DNA from: Climacium dendroides
Lineage: Eukaryota > Streptophyta > Bryopsida > Hypnales > Climaciaceae
DNA: 64,000 nt
Assembly (NCBI GenBank): GCA_950106755.1
Contig: OX467082.1
Location: 16,368,001 to 16,432,000, forward strand
Direction: 5' to 3'
Position 1 is the stretch's first letter, and each line of letters opens with the position of its first letter. This document shows positions 36,736 to 46,886 of this stretch, piece after piece. The notes under the pieces are model-generated. The model saw nothing but the letters and a program-made list of their open reading frames with translations, did not search any database and was not told the origin of the DNA. A program made the position numbers and the translations under genes.

Positions 36736-36766
36736 CAAAAATTCGTAAATGAACTGTACCCCACTG
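36736..36766. repeat. Tc1-type element, right terminal inverted repeat
   Basis: 31 bp, inverted relative to 34697-34727, ending GTACCCCACTG and followed by TA. Confidence 0.92.
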
Positions 36767-36867
36767 TACAGTCCTTGAAATTAAGTGCAAATGTGAGTCA
36801 CATGTCAGGGAATTCCACTAAAAGGCTTCAGATCTCGGAGACCTCCCCTTCAGTGTCAGTCCAGTTG

Positions 36868-37976
36868 GCAGTCCAACTGTTGGTGGCTCTCCCATCATGA
36901 GCAAACTAAAACAACTCCAACACCTTGCCATTCATTATAGAATGGAACTCCTATAAAGGGAACTTCTGCTAATAATAATAATGCCACTTTTGAAGCTGTA
37001 CAAAAGAAGTAAGGAAAGGAAAGCAATTTCATTGTATTTGGAATCGGAGATGTCGATAGAGTGAGTGTGACTTCCAATACAAATGCATTGAATGGAAGTC
37101 CAAAGTGGCCGCGGGACGAAAGAAACGTATTTAGAAACGTCGCTAATCTTAACATGTAGTGCCTATTACACTTCATGGACTATATGGACCTGTCAATTTT
37201 ATTTTAGAGGGTGAGGGGGGAAGAATGGTGTGAATCAAAAGAAAAAAGAATAACAATCAATGCGGTTCCGCGGCCAGTTGAGCACAGGGAGAAAGTAGTG
37301 GAACAAAAGAAACATATCTATAAACGGCATTAGTCTTTAATGTAAAGTGTTTATTACCTCATTGACTAGATTAACTTGGCAATCTAGCTATCGGTGGCTC
37401 TCCCATCATGAGCAAACTAAACAACTCCAACACCTTCCCATTCACTATACAATGGAACTCCTATAAAGGGAACTTCTGTTAATAATAATAATACCACTTT
37501 TGAAGATGTATAAAAGAAGTAAGAAAGGGAAAGCAATTTCATTGTATTTGGAATCGGAGATGTCAATACAGTGAGTGTGACTTCCAATACAAATGCGTTT
37601 GAATGGAAGTCAAAAGTGGCCGTGGGACGAAAGAAACATATTTAGAAACGTCGCTAATCTTAACATGTAGTGCCTATTACACTTCATGGACTATATGGAC
37701 CTACCAATTTTATTCTAGGAGGGGGAAGAATGGTGTGAATCAAAAGAAAAAGAATAACAATCAATGTAGTTCCTACAGCCAGTTGAGCACACGAAGAAAG
37801 TAGTGGAACAAAAGAAACATATCTATAAACGGCATTAGTCTTTAATGTAAAGTGTCTATTACCTCATTGACTAGATTAACTTGGCACTTTTATTGGGGGG
37901 GGGGGGGGGCAGAGAACGGTGTGAATAAAAAAAAAGGAATAACAATCAATGTGTTTCCTATAGACAGTTGAGCCTA
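36868..37976. repeat. Tandem duplication, ~511 bp period, 2.2 copies
   Basis: Copy one (about 36868-37378) and copy two (about 37379-37880) share long identical runs such as CTCCCATCATGAGCAAACTA and TGGAATCGGAGATGTC. A third, partial copy (about 37868-37976) carries a 15-base G run. No gene was found. The duplication starts about 100 bp after the Tc1-type element and leads directly into the 88 bp array. Confidence 0.85.
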
Positions 37977-38402
37977 GGGAGAAGGACTCAGAGACAAGTT
38001 CCATCTAGATGGGTGGAAGCAACTAGAGTAGAATACTATTTTTGATTGTAGACAGTTGGGCTTAGGAAGAACGGCTTAGAGACAAGTTCCATCTAGATTG
38101 GTGGAAGCAACTAGAGTAGAACACTATTTTTGACTGTAGATAGTTGGGCCTAGGAAGAACGGCTTAGAGACAAGTTCCATCTAGGTTGGTGGAAGCAACT
38201 AGAGTAGAACACTATTTTTGACTGTAGACAATTGGGCCTAGGAAGAACGGCTTAGAGACAAGTTTCATCTAGGTTGGTGGAAGTTGCTAGAACAAAACAC
38301 TATTTTTAACCACGGACAATTGAGCCTAGGAAGAAAGGCTAAGAGACAAGTGCCATCTAGGTTAGTAGAAGCTAGTACAAGAACAAAACACGCTTTTTGA
38401 TG
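37963..38402. repeat. Minisatellite, five 88 bp units
   Basis: Units start at 37963, 38051, 38139, 38227 and 38315, exactly 88 bases apart. Each begins GACAGTTGGGCCTAGG-like and contains GAGACAAGTTCCATCTAG and GTGGAAGCAACTAG. There are no indels between units. The last two units are the most diverged. Confidence 0.93.
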
Positions 38403-38926
38403 ATCTTGTTTGTCCTCGGTACATTAGAGCTCCATATAACCTGGGATTAATGATTGAATGTAGGTAATGATTTATTTATACTCAAGATTCATTAGATAAT
38501 CTGCATTCAGTCTACTTATGGATTAGTAGATACTACATTGAAAAAATCTTCAAATGTAATTAATGCCTAGTAAAATCCTCTCTAAAATAAATCCCTCTCT
38601 AAATCCCTTTCTGATATAAAATTTTCCTATGGTCCTAGAGCTAATACATTATCACTACAACAAAAGTAGTGTTTTATGACTGCAAAATATGACTGCAGTG
38701 AGTCATAAAATCAAAAAATATGACTCACGCAGAAATCACTGTAGATGACTCGGAATATGATTGATTCCAGTCGTTTAGAAGCAGTCGCTTCAGACATCAG
38801 TCATATGGGTTGAGGGATATAAATACCCATTTTTAGCCATAGTATGCCAACTAGGCGTATACTTTGACTATTCTAGGGTTTTTTTGACTTTTTCTTGGCT
38901 TGCTCGGGCAAATAAAAAAATCCTAT

Positions 38927-39458
38927 GTGGAATACGACTGTGTCGAATCATATTTTTTGATGACATGGAATATGACTGCGATAAGTCATATTTTTTGATG
39001 ACGTGGAATATGACTGCGATGAGTCATATTTTTTGATGACATGGAATATGACTGTGGTGAGTCATATTTTGCAGTGATGTGGAATATGACTGCGGTGAGT
39101 CATATTTTGCAATAATGTGGAATATGTTTGCGGTGAGTCATATTTTGTAGTAACGTGGAATATGACTGCAATGAGTCATATTTTGCAGTGATGTGAAATA
39201 TGACTGCGGTGAGTCATATTTTGCAGTGATGTGAAATATGACTGCGGTGAGTCATTTTTTGCAGTGATATGGAATATGACTGCAATGAGTCATATTTTTT
39301 GGTTACATGGAATATAACTAAGGTGAGTCATATTTTGCAGTAATGTGGAATATGACTGCAGTGAGTCATATTCTTGTTAATGTGAAAAATGATTCTCATG
39401 AGTCATATTTTTGAATGATGTAGAATACGACTCTCGTCAGTCATATTACTAACTACAA
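38927..39458. repeat. Subterminal 38 bp tandem array in the CACTA element
   Basis: About 14 head-to-tail copies of a 38 bp unit, GTGGAATATGACTGCGGTGA followed by GTCATATTTTGCAGTGAT. Each unit contains an inverted pair TATGACT ... AGTCATA and a TGAGTCA core, which is the classic GCN4/AP-1-type bZIP site. Subterminal repeats are where CACTA accessory proteins bind. Confidence 0.9.
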
Positions 39459-39889
39459 TCACATTTTTAATGCATTTTAAATGGACATGATATATAACTA
39501 TCATACATCAAGATGATTTGACAATTGAATAAAAAGCCTCATGCAATTAAAAATGAATACATAATATATGATTTTAGAGATGTATGAGAGATAATCATAT
39601 TAAAGAAGGAGAATGCAAGAACAAATACAACTATCTTCATTGACATTTATTAGTCACTAATACAAAATATATATATATCACAATGAATCATTCACAAAAT
39701 CTAATAAGGCCTACAATCCTTACAATAATATGAAGATGGCTTCATTGAGTTGTAAATAGCCTTTAATGTCTTTGTTTCAACTTTTGGTGCCTGCATATAC
39801 AATTAAAAAAATGAAGGTTAATTTTTAGTGATTGAACAACAAAGCTCAACCTTCAAAAGCTTATAACAACACAAAATATGTAACTCAAG

Positions 39890-40440
39890 TTTAGGATAGG
39901 AAGAATAAGATTGATGATGGAGGAAACAAGAAAAAAAAGATAAGTATTAAGAAATAACAAGAAGTAAAAGTTAAGATGCAACAAGAAATAAGAAGCAACA
40001 ACTAAACAACAACTAAGACACAACAAGAAACAAGAAGCAACAACTAAGACACAACAAGAAACAAGAAATAACAACTAAGACACAACAAGAAATAAGAAAC
40101 AACAACTAAAACGCAAAAAGAAACACAAAACAAGAAACAACAACTAAGACACAACATGAAGTAACAATTAAGACACAACATGAAGTAACAATTAAGACAC
40201 AAGAGGAAATAAGAAGCACCAACTAAGATATAACAAGAAACAACAAGAAATGAGAGTGTAGATGCAACAAAAAGAAATAAGAAGCAAGAACTACAAAACA
40301 AGAACTAAAAAGAAGAAAGAGTTCAAATGCAAGAGAAAAAAGAATTTAGATACAACAATAAGAAGCAAGAAACATAAAGTAAAGAGCAACAAGAAATAAA
40401 AGTTGAGATGCAACAAAAAGCAACAACAAATGAGAGCTAA
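39890..40440. repeat. Purine- and A-rich low-complexity tract
   Basis: Irregular repeats of ACACAACAAGAAATAAGAAG-like units. The reverse strand gives long Leu/Cys/Phe-rich frames that are artefacts of this composition. Confidence 0.8.
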
Positions 40441-40470
40441 GAGACAATAGAAGGTAAGGAAGAACCACAA

Positions 40471-40595
40471 GAAGTGACGGCTAGGGTTTCAAAACCCTAA
40501 AAAGTGGCGGCTAGGGTTCCAAAACCCTAAAAAAATAATGGCTAGGGTCTCAAAACACTAAAAAAGTGGTGACTAGGATTTCAAAATTTTAAATG
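40471..40595. repeat. Four ~30 bp units with telomere-like palindromes
   Basis: The unit GTGGCGGCTAGGGTTCCAAA followed by ACCCTAAAA is repeated four times with decay. Each holds TAGGGTTTC-AAAACCCTA, an inverted pair of plant telomere-type motifs, inside the CACTA element. Confidence 0.8.
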
Positions 40596-41061
40596 ATGGC
40601 TTATTTATATATTTTTTAGAATTGCCCGTATTTTTTTTAAATTGCCCAAAACAAAAAAAATTCACTAATATGAAAATGTAATTGATAATATGACTCAATG
40701 TTCCCAAACATGTTCCCTACGTTCCCTATGAAGTACTTTGGTATTCCTAATGGCCGTATAGTATACACTTGTGAAGTACAAGGCGTAGAAATGACTGGTA
40801 GTCATATTTTGCAGTCATATTTCTCCCCAAAGTGTTGGCTTTCAAGAATATGACTGCAAGTAGTCGCCAGTCATCCTCAGTCATAATTCTGCAGTCATAA
40901 AACACTGCCATTGTTGTAGTGTATGGAAGTTCTACTATAGTACTAATAGCAAATACTCTTTACTAATCCAAGTACAAACCAACATAATTTGTTTGGATGT
41001 CGATAGATAGCTCCTCTAATGCAATGGGGTGCAAGACAAAGTTTCCTAGTTGTACTATTGC

Positions 41062-41826
41062 TAATTATAATAATATGTTTTGAGTACATAGGTTACAATA
41101 GCAAGAAAGATTTAGCAACAATTCAACCTTATATAAGATGAAATTGACAAATTGTTTCCATCTTTAGGTTACTAATACATGAAGTTAAGGTCATGAGTCT
41201 AGGAAATCAATCTATTTGACACCTATGTTGTAGGTCTCTACATTATAAAAACTTTCCATGATTGCAAGATGGTTATGTTATGTATGCTTGTATTATTAGT
41301 GTTTATGTTATAAGCACCTTTAGTAATTGTAAAGTATCTACTTATATCCAAATTCAAGGCTTATATGGTCACATTTCTATGCTCAAATGTTAACATCATT
41401 AGCTTTCACCCAAAAATTCAAAAATTCCTATCCATGTTGTCAATAATTGGCAAATGTTATTTTGGCAATAAATTGTCAAATAAAATGTACAATGCCTAGA
41501 CCATCCCTTGTTGCATACAAACAAATGCTATTGGATCATTCTTCTTGCACTAACTAATTAAATTCCAATGTCTTAGCAAAGATATTTAAAGTAGGAATGT
41601 ATCAATCTAGACAAAAAAATAGATCACCATTATTTGGGTTCATATTAAATGCCACTATTCAATGCACTTAACCCCTAAAGGCCCATTGGGGGACAAATTG
41701 GATTTTGGGCAGGTTCTTATGACCTCAAATTTTATTGAAACTTTCTCATAAGATAGAAAATCTTATTAGCTTTGTGGCAATATAATTTTCATTTTGATCG
41801 GTGCCCATGAGTAAAATTTCACTACT
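41062..41826. repeat. Dispersed ~765 bp repeat, copy 2, with truncated TTAA element
   Basis: Second copy of 23446-24210. From 41668 it includes the left end of a TTAA element (TTAACCCCTAAAGGCCC), which breaks off near 41826 where similarity to the other copy stops. It lies just outside the CACTA element. Confidence 0.8.
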
Positions 41827-42497
41827 AGAAATTTCAGCAATTTCAGTCGATTCGGTTGCGTTGATTTGGCCATTTTTTGACAGAAATTTGTTGAAATCAA
41901 CAAGATTTCTTAAGCACTATGAAGTGCAATGAACAATTGCCATAGAAGCATCACAAGTGGCTCAAGGAGCTCAACAATCAATGATCCATTTCTAAACTTC
42001 TAACAACATATATAACTAAATCTAATCATGTTCTCTAATTCTTGACAATTTTCCATGATTGATTGGTAGGGATTAATGACCAATAATACTTGACAAATTA
42101 CAATTAGTTTAGTGAAAAGGCAGTTCAAATCAAGGGAGCTATACATTCAACTAAATAGAGTGCCTTTTCATGAACAGAACAACAAAAATTCGAATTATTT
42201 TTAGACCCTACTCTAAGCTTCAAAAATTCAGTGAAGAGTATCCTTGATATGGTATCCTTCACAGAAAAGCAAACAATCAACAATTGTCACCTGAGAGTCA
42301 AGTCCTCTTCCACATACAACTGTTTCTAAAAGTTCAAGAAGCACTACAGTTAATCGTAAAGCGTGCAATTAGGGACCGCAAGCCGGAGTTTCAAAAAATA
42401 CAGGACAATTTCAAAAAATACAGGACAAAAGTCCTTGAAGCACCCAACCTGGGGTGTGGTGGAGTTTGATGCTGTGTTTCTTTTGTACTATTCTTAG
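41827..42497. other. Gene-free stretch downstream of the PPR gene
   Basis: No gene recognised. I looked for E or DYW domain remnants continuing from the PPR gene and found none. A short 18-base direct repeat, TTTCAAAAAATACAGGACAA-like, occurs at 42389-42426. Confidence 0.45.
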
Positions 42498-44120
42498 TTA
42501 AGCCTTCGTCACACACCCCTCGTACAACCTGGGGTTCACTTTACTATTAACTCTACTATCTCTGGAAAGTTCGAGAGCATTGCACTTAGCATACATGATG
42601 GCAAGCGCATGTTTGATGTTCACATCTCCAATCAATCCAGCTTTCACAATACTGGCGTGAATCCGTCGGCAGTCAGCTAAAGATCCTAAACCGGTACAAG
42701 CCTTGAGAATCTCGAGGAACGTTATCGTGTTCGGCAACAAACCTTCTTGTTGCATGTCGTCAAAGACATGAATAGCCTCCTGAAACTGACCATCCTGCAC
42801 ATAGCCTCGTATGAGTGCAGTGTACGAGACCGTATCTTGCCTCTTCATGTTCTGAAGCAAACGGTGCGCATCCTCCACCCTTCCACACTTGCAGTACATA
42901 TCAATGAGGGTGTTCTCCGTGATCAAGTCTACAGAGATACCGCTTTTGATCATGTGGTTATGAACTTCCTGCCCTCGCTCCAAGTCTCCCAGCGTTGCAC
43001 ACACATTCAACACAGTTGTATAAGCACGCTGGTCAGGTAATATGCCGTCTTTGAGCATTTTCTCATAATACTCGAAAGCCTTCATAGGTTGACCAACTGA
43101 AGCAAATGCCGCAATCACCGACGTCCAGGAAACTACATTCCGCTGAGGCAACTTCTCAAACACTTGGAGTGCATCCTCAACGCTCCCGCACTTCGAGAAC
43201 ATGTTCACCAGAGTCGTCCCCACGCGCACGTCAGCCTCATAGCCTGCTCTTACAATTTCAGAATGCAGAGCTCTCGCCTGCTCCAATGACGAGCAGGCAT
43301 TGAGAACACTTATGTAGGTCACCTTGTCTGGCCGCAGGCCTTCTTCTCGCATTGTCTCAAAAAACTCCAAGGCCTGGTCAGTCTGAGCTGCGCCAGCTAT
43401 CATTATATTCCAAGTCACTACATCACGCTCAGTCATTTCCTTGAACACTTGGTGCCCTTTCTCTATGTTGCCACATTTCACATACATGTCGATCAGCGTG
43501 TTACCAAGAATGGTATCTGGACGTATTCCTGCATTTCGCATATCCTGATGCACCCTCTGGCCTTTCAGCAACGACTTCAAAGTTGCACAAACGGAAAGAA
43601 TGTTAGTGAAGGTGATTCCGTCCACGGGAACACGTTCCTTGTGCATTTGCTCGTAAATTTTGTACGCTTCCTCAAGATGCCCCAACTTGGCATACCCAGT
43701 TAACATCATGGTCCAAGTGAACATGTCTCGCTCGCGCATTCGGTCGAACACTTGACGAGCATCCACGAGACTACCGCACTTCATGTACATGTTGAGGAGA
43801 GCGTTGAGCACAAAGGTGCTGGGAATGAAGTCACTGTTGGCCATGTGGGCGTGCACGTACTTCCCTTCTGCAAGGTCCTTCATGTTGGTGGACCTCCTCA
43901 GCAAGCACACGTACGCATAAGCGCTTGGGTCGATTCCTCGCTGCTCTAAAATGTGAAGAGAGTTCCGAGGTCGCCCGTTCAAACAAAGATCCCTGATATC
44001 ATCATCGCTACCAATGACAACGGGATCACGAGCTCTCCTGTGGGTTGGCCGTTTCGTAGGATACGAAGTTCCTGTCGACGTGTCATCGGACTGATCTGCA
44101 TATGAGGTCCTGGTCTGCAT
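42498..44120 (-). CDS. PLS-class pentatricopeptide repeat protein, 540 aa, intronless
   Basis: PPR proteins bind organellar RNA, one repeat per base, and PLS types normally guide C-to-U editing. From about residue 65 to 520 the protein is a continuous row of some 13 repeats with signature stretches such as LNMYMKCGSLVDARQVFDRM, LIDMYVKCGNIEKG and NVVSWTSVIAAFASVGQP. P, L and S variants alternate. The C terminus stops after MYAKCNALELSRDSR with a short unrelated tail, so the E, E+ and DYW domains of editing factors are absent. The N terminus (about 45 residues, with a basic RPTHRRAR stretch) is not an obvious transit peptide. It lies 327 bp downstream of the PDF-motif gene on the same strand. 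It could be a truncated editing factor, or one that acts with a separate DYW partner. Confidence 0.93.
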   Translation of the reverse strand: MQTRTSYADQSDDTSTGTSYPTKRPTHRRARDPVVIGSDDDIRDLCLNGRPRNSLHILEQRGIDPSAYAYVCLLRRSTNMKDLAEGKYVHAHMANSDFIPSTFVLNALLNMYMKCGSLVDARQVFDRMRERDMFTWTMMLTGYAKLGHLEEAYKIYEQMHKERVPVDGITFTNILSVCATLKSLLKGQRVHQDMRNAGIRPDTILGNTLIDMYVKCGNIEKGHQVFKEMTERDVVTWNIMIAGAAQTDQALEFFETMREEGLRPDKVTYISVLNACSSLEQARALHSEIVRAGYEADVRVGTTLVNMFSKCGSVEDALQVFEKLPQRNVVSWTSVIAAFASVGQPMKAFEYYEKMLKDGILPDQRAYTTVLNVCATLGDLERGQEVHNHMIKSGISVDLITENTLIDMYCKCGRVEDAHRLLQNMKRQDTVSYTALIRGYVQDGQFQEAIHVFDDMQQEGLLPNTITFLEILKACTGLGSLADCRRIHASIVKAGLIGDVNIKHALAIMYAKCNALELSRDSRVNSKVNPRLYEGCVTKA

Positions 44121-44447
44121 CTCCCTGCCAACCCACCCGGCAATCAGTTATAAAAAATCCTCTCAAGGCAGTTTGAATTCCAGTGTAAAGAAATTGGGAA
44201 GGTAGGAACACCGCTGACCCAACTTCGCCACCCTAAATCTCAGACAGTGGGTACATATCAATCAAGAAGGATGTACACCACCTAAGCATCTCTTCGAGTG
44301 TCGGCTTTAGGTCATCTACCTTAACAACATGTAAAATTTGACGGTCTAGAGTCTACCCAAAGCACCGAAAGTGGCGATTTTGGGTGCCCCTACCTTGAAC
44401 TTGCATTGATAGACATCAGAAATGACACAGCAATTTGTTCACTCGAT

Positions 44448-45684
44448 TTAGGGTTGTGTTAGGGGCAGGACGTACATTGATTTCATAGTCGCGAACTCCT
44501 GCAGGTCCTGATCCTCGAAACTGACTTCGTCATCGTCTAGGTTTAGGGTTCCTCTCTCATCAGGGATCCTCTCGGCGGGGCTCTCCTCAGCAGGGCTCTT
44601 CTTGGCAGGTGATGCTTGAACTGGCGCTAACGCTGCCAGCCTCGCTCTCACCCAAGTTGGGGTGGTTGCGCTCTCAATCCAGAGACCTTGTTTAGATTCC
44701 CAGTGAATCCAGTCTGGCTGCCTTGAATTGGTCTGCAAATTGCATCCCATGCTCCGTTACATCTAAGAAAGAGGATAACATTTGCATCACTTTAAGCATT
44801 AAAACATATGTAGAAGTGTGCTTTCTGGGAGATCACTATGGAGAAATGTAGAGAGATCCGGGGACTCGACCATTGGAATGTTTGCACCAAAGGAAAACAA
44901 TTCGGACCATTGGAATGATACAATTCTCAAGAGAATTCCGGAGCGCACCTTCTGTGCTCGGACATCCAACCATTCCGATGGATTGTCCAAAAACTTCCGC
45001 CACAGCTTCTTCGTCTCCGCTGATTTCAAACAAAAACAAATCCCGTCAAACACCATACTGCTGCGACCCATCGCCACACAGCAAACTGGAACGGCGGATA
45101 CAAAAGCTTGCTAAAGTCATTTGATAGCCAGTAAACTTCAATCGATTGTCACCATCTGAATACAGCTAATGGCTTGCTAGAACCACATTGTTCATGCCTT
45201 CTACCAAGCTCACACTTACACAATTTGATCCAAAAAATGAGCACGAAATCTCAAAAAAAACAAATACCAAATTGCTTGTTGAAATCTGCTACCTTGTTCG
45301 GCAATTGCTTGCCGTGACCTCAATGCTTAAGAAGCTCATCCAAACCGCATTCTCAGTAGTTTTTCAACAAGATATATGAGTGCAACCATACATTACGTAT
45401 CTCTGGTTACCAGGGTCTATTAAGACCTCTGTTTCAGATCACAGACAGAGATGATAATCGGTAAAATCATAGCCAGCCCTGAAAGCCAAGAATCTGACAA
45501 ACGAACCTCGATTCCTGGGTTTCGGTCGCGGCGAGGAATCATCCGGCGGCGGCACCCACTCAGGATACTCTTCCGGAAGCTCCCCGAGCTGCAGGCGTCC
45601 CAAGCCCAACACAGTTGCAAAATTCTGGGAATGCGAGAAACGATTTACCATCCCCCGAAGGTGATGGCAGTTTATGCCTCGCAT
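44448..45684 (-). CDS. PDF-motif protein (OSB-related), 3 exons, 177 aa
   Basis: PDF motifs are plant-specific modules of organellar single-stranded DNA-binding (OSB) proteins, which guard mitochondrial and plastid DNA against recombination. Exons are 45507-45684, 44949-45019 and 44448-44732. Phases fit (1, then 0) and the end is a TAA. Residues 65-115 form one PDF-type motif: LWRKFLDNPSEWLDVR, RQPDWIHW, GLWIES and PTWVRARL. It is split by an intron exactly inside. The first 40 residues (MRGINCHHLRGMVNRFSHSQ...) look like a mitochondrial presequence. No OB fold is encoded, unlike canonical OSBs, so it is a PDF-only protein or the model lacks an exon. The donor of exon 1 (GTTCGT) is weak. The C terminus is Pro, Glu and Asp rich. 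Confidence 0.7.
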
Positions 45685-45799
45685 CGCAAAGGAATCGCCA
45701 GGATCAAGTCTCACATCTCACCAATCTATTGCACGCCATCGCCCTGGATGATCGACGCTCAACGAATCTCCGAAGCTGCGTGTACTCATGACAACACTT

Positions 45800-45808
45800 A
45801 AACCCTAA
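45800..45808 (+). promoter_or_regulatory. Telo-box upstream of the PDF-motif gene
   Basis: AAACCCTAA about 115 bases 5' of the start codon. Telo-boxes are common near start sites of plant genes tied to translation and organelle biogenesis. A single copy is weak evidence. Confidence 0.4.
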
Positions 45809-46304
45809 CACACACACACCCCAAAACCCCAAAGTCCTTTATCCCAAAATGGATCAAATTGGGTGTCAATTTGGACTTAAATGTTTTAACCCATTAAGGA
45901 CCGTGGTTGATTCTAGGGCAGGCAAGATGTTTTTTAGCTTCAGGCTGATCATGAAATAAAATATCAAACCATGATACATTTCATGATGTACCAATGGAAT
46001 TGGCATAAATGGTTGGGACTTTGCAGTAAATGCATGACAAATTTTACATTGATTTCCATATTGATTTCCATATATTCAACTAGTATTTCATTTGTTTTTT
46101 CAACCCAAAAAATGCATGTTAGCACAAATTGTCCTAATTCTTGTCTCAATGCATTCAATTCCCAATTCTCTACACCTGTCCCCTTTTGTTCATATCCAAA
46201 TTCATTCTAAATCTTTAGCTACCAATGAAAAAGTGTCAATTTTGACCATAAAGTGGTCAACCAATCTTTAGTGGGTCAAAAGTGACCACCTAGAAAATGA
46301 ACTA
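45809..46304. other. Gene-free stretch with a TTAACCC end motif
   Basis: TTAACCCATTAAGGACC at 45886 looks like the left end of another TTAA element, but no matching right end was found before the Stowaway MITE. Confidence 0.4.
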
Positions 46305-46884
46305 CTACCTTTGTCTCGAAATAAATTCGGGGTTTCCTAGAAATGGCTAGATTAGTGCAAGAGTAGCTCCTATTTTTAAAAGATTGTGTAATTATTGTAG
46401 CTTCTGCTAAACCCCACTAGATGTGAAAGAATGGAAGTCAATAGTGAAGCAGTACATGTTGAAAACAGGTGGCAAAATCTACAAATTTTTTCCCTTTTTG
46501 GAAGTGCTCTAGTGATATTAATTTTAATCATTCTCCAAGTAGTGTTGGTATAGTGATGTTCATTGATGTTCTTTGTATTCAATTCCAACTATGTCCTGTG
46601 ATTCAAGTCCAAGAAATTCTGAAGAGAAGATTTGTAAGTAGCAACTTTTGTATAGTTGTGGGTTGAATTCTTTGTCTTTGGTTGATTAGAGGTTGCATTT
46701 CAATCTCCTTTGCAAGGATTGAATTGCTATAAAGTCTATAAAATGTGGTATCTATGGATTCTTTTGCTTTAGGGTGTTTGAACTAGCTTTAGTTGTTGTC
46801 CATAAGGTTGTGGAGAGCAAATCTTGAATTTATTTTGGGACAAGTATATTTGGAAACCCTGGATTTATTTTGGGACGGAGGTAG
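46305..46884. mobile_element. Stowaway-like MITE (580 bp)
   Basis: The terminal repeats read CTACCTTTGTCTCGAAATA on the left and, in reverse complement on the right, CTACCTCCGTCCCAAAATA, followed on both sides by AAT...GGGTTTCC. TA flanks each end (46303-46304, 46885-46886). This is the Stowaway pattern known from grasses and other plants. It has no coding sequence, and 580 bp is long for a Stowaway. Confidence 0.8.
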
Positions 46885-46886
46885 TA

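Larger units (their letters stand above)
34697..36766 (-). mobile_element. Apparently intact Tc1-type DNA transposon (2070 bp)
   Basis: Terminal inverted repeats of 31 bp (34697-34727 and 36736-36766) begin CAGTGGGGTACA and differ at one base. TA flanks both ends (34695-34696, 36767-36768). The element holds a full-length transposase frame with no stop or frameshift, plus about 215 bp beyond its stop and about 840 bp before its start, the latter with a 23-base C run and an AC microsatellite. Near-identical ends and an open gene point to recent insertion. The element lies on the minus strand. Confidence 0.93.
38653..40921. mobile_element. Non-autonomous CACTA (En/Spm) element, 2269 bp
   Basis: It begins CACTACAACAAAAGTAGTG and ends with the inverted CACTACAACAATGGCAGTG, a ~32 bp terminal repeat with three mismatches. 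The 3-base target duplication TAT is present on both sides (38650-38652 and 40922-40924). Subterminal repeats built on TATGACTG and AGTCATA occur at both ends. There is no transposase frame; the interior is a purine-rich low-complexity tract. The element therefore depends on a relative elsewhere. Confidence 0.95.

Noticed and set aside
38927..39458. CRISPR-like regular array
   Set aside because: The 38 bp units are head to tail with no unique spacers, and they lie in the subterminal region of a CACTA element in a plant-type genome.
39853..40301. Leu/Cys/Phe-rich minus-strand frames suggesting membrane proteins
   Set aside because: They are produced by an A- and purine-rich low-complexity repeat within the CACTA element.
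42498..45684. PPR and PDF-motif genes as one fused transcript
   Set aside because: The PDF-motif gene has its own stop at 44448, the PPR frame has its own ATG, and no splice pair joins them in phase.
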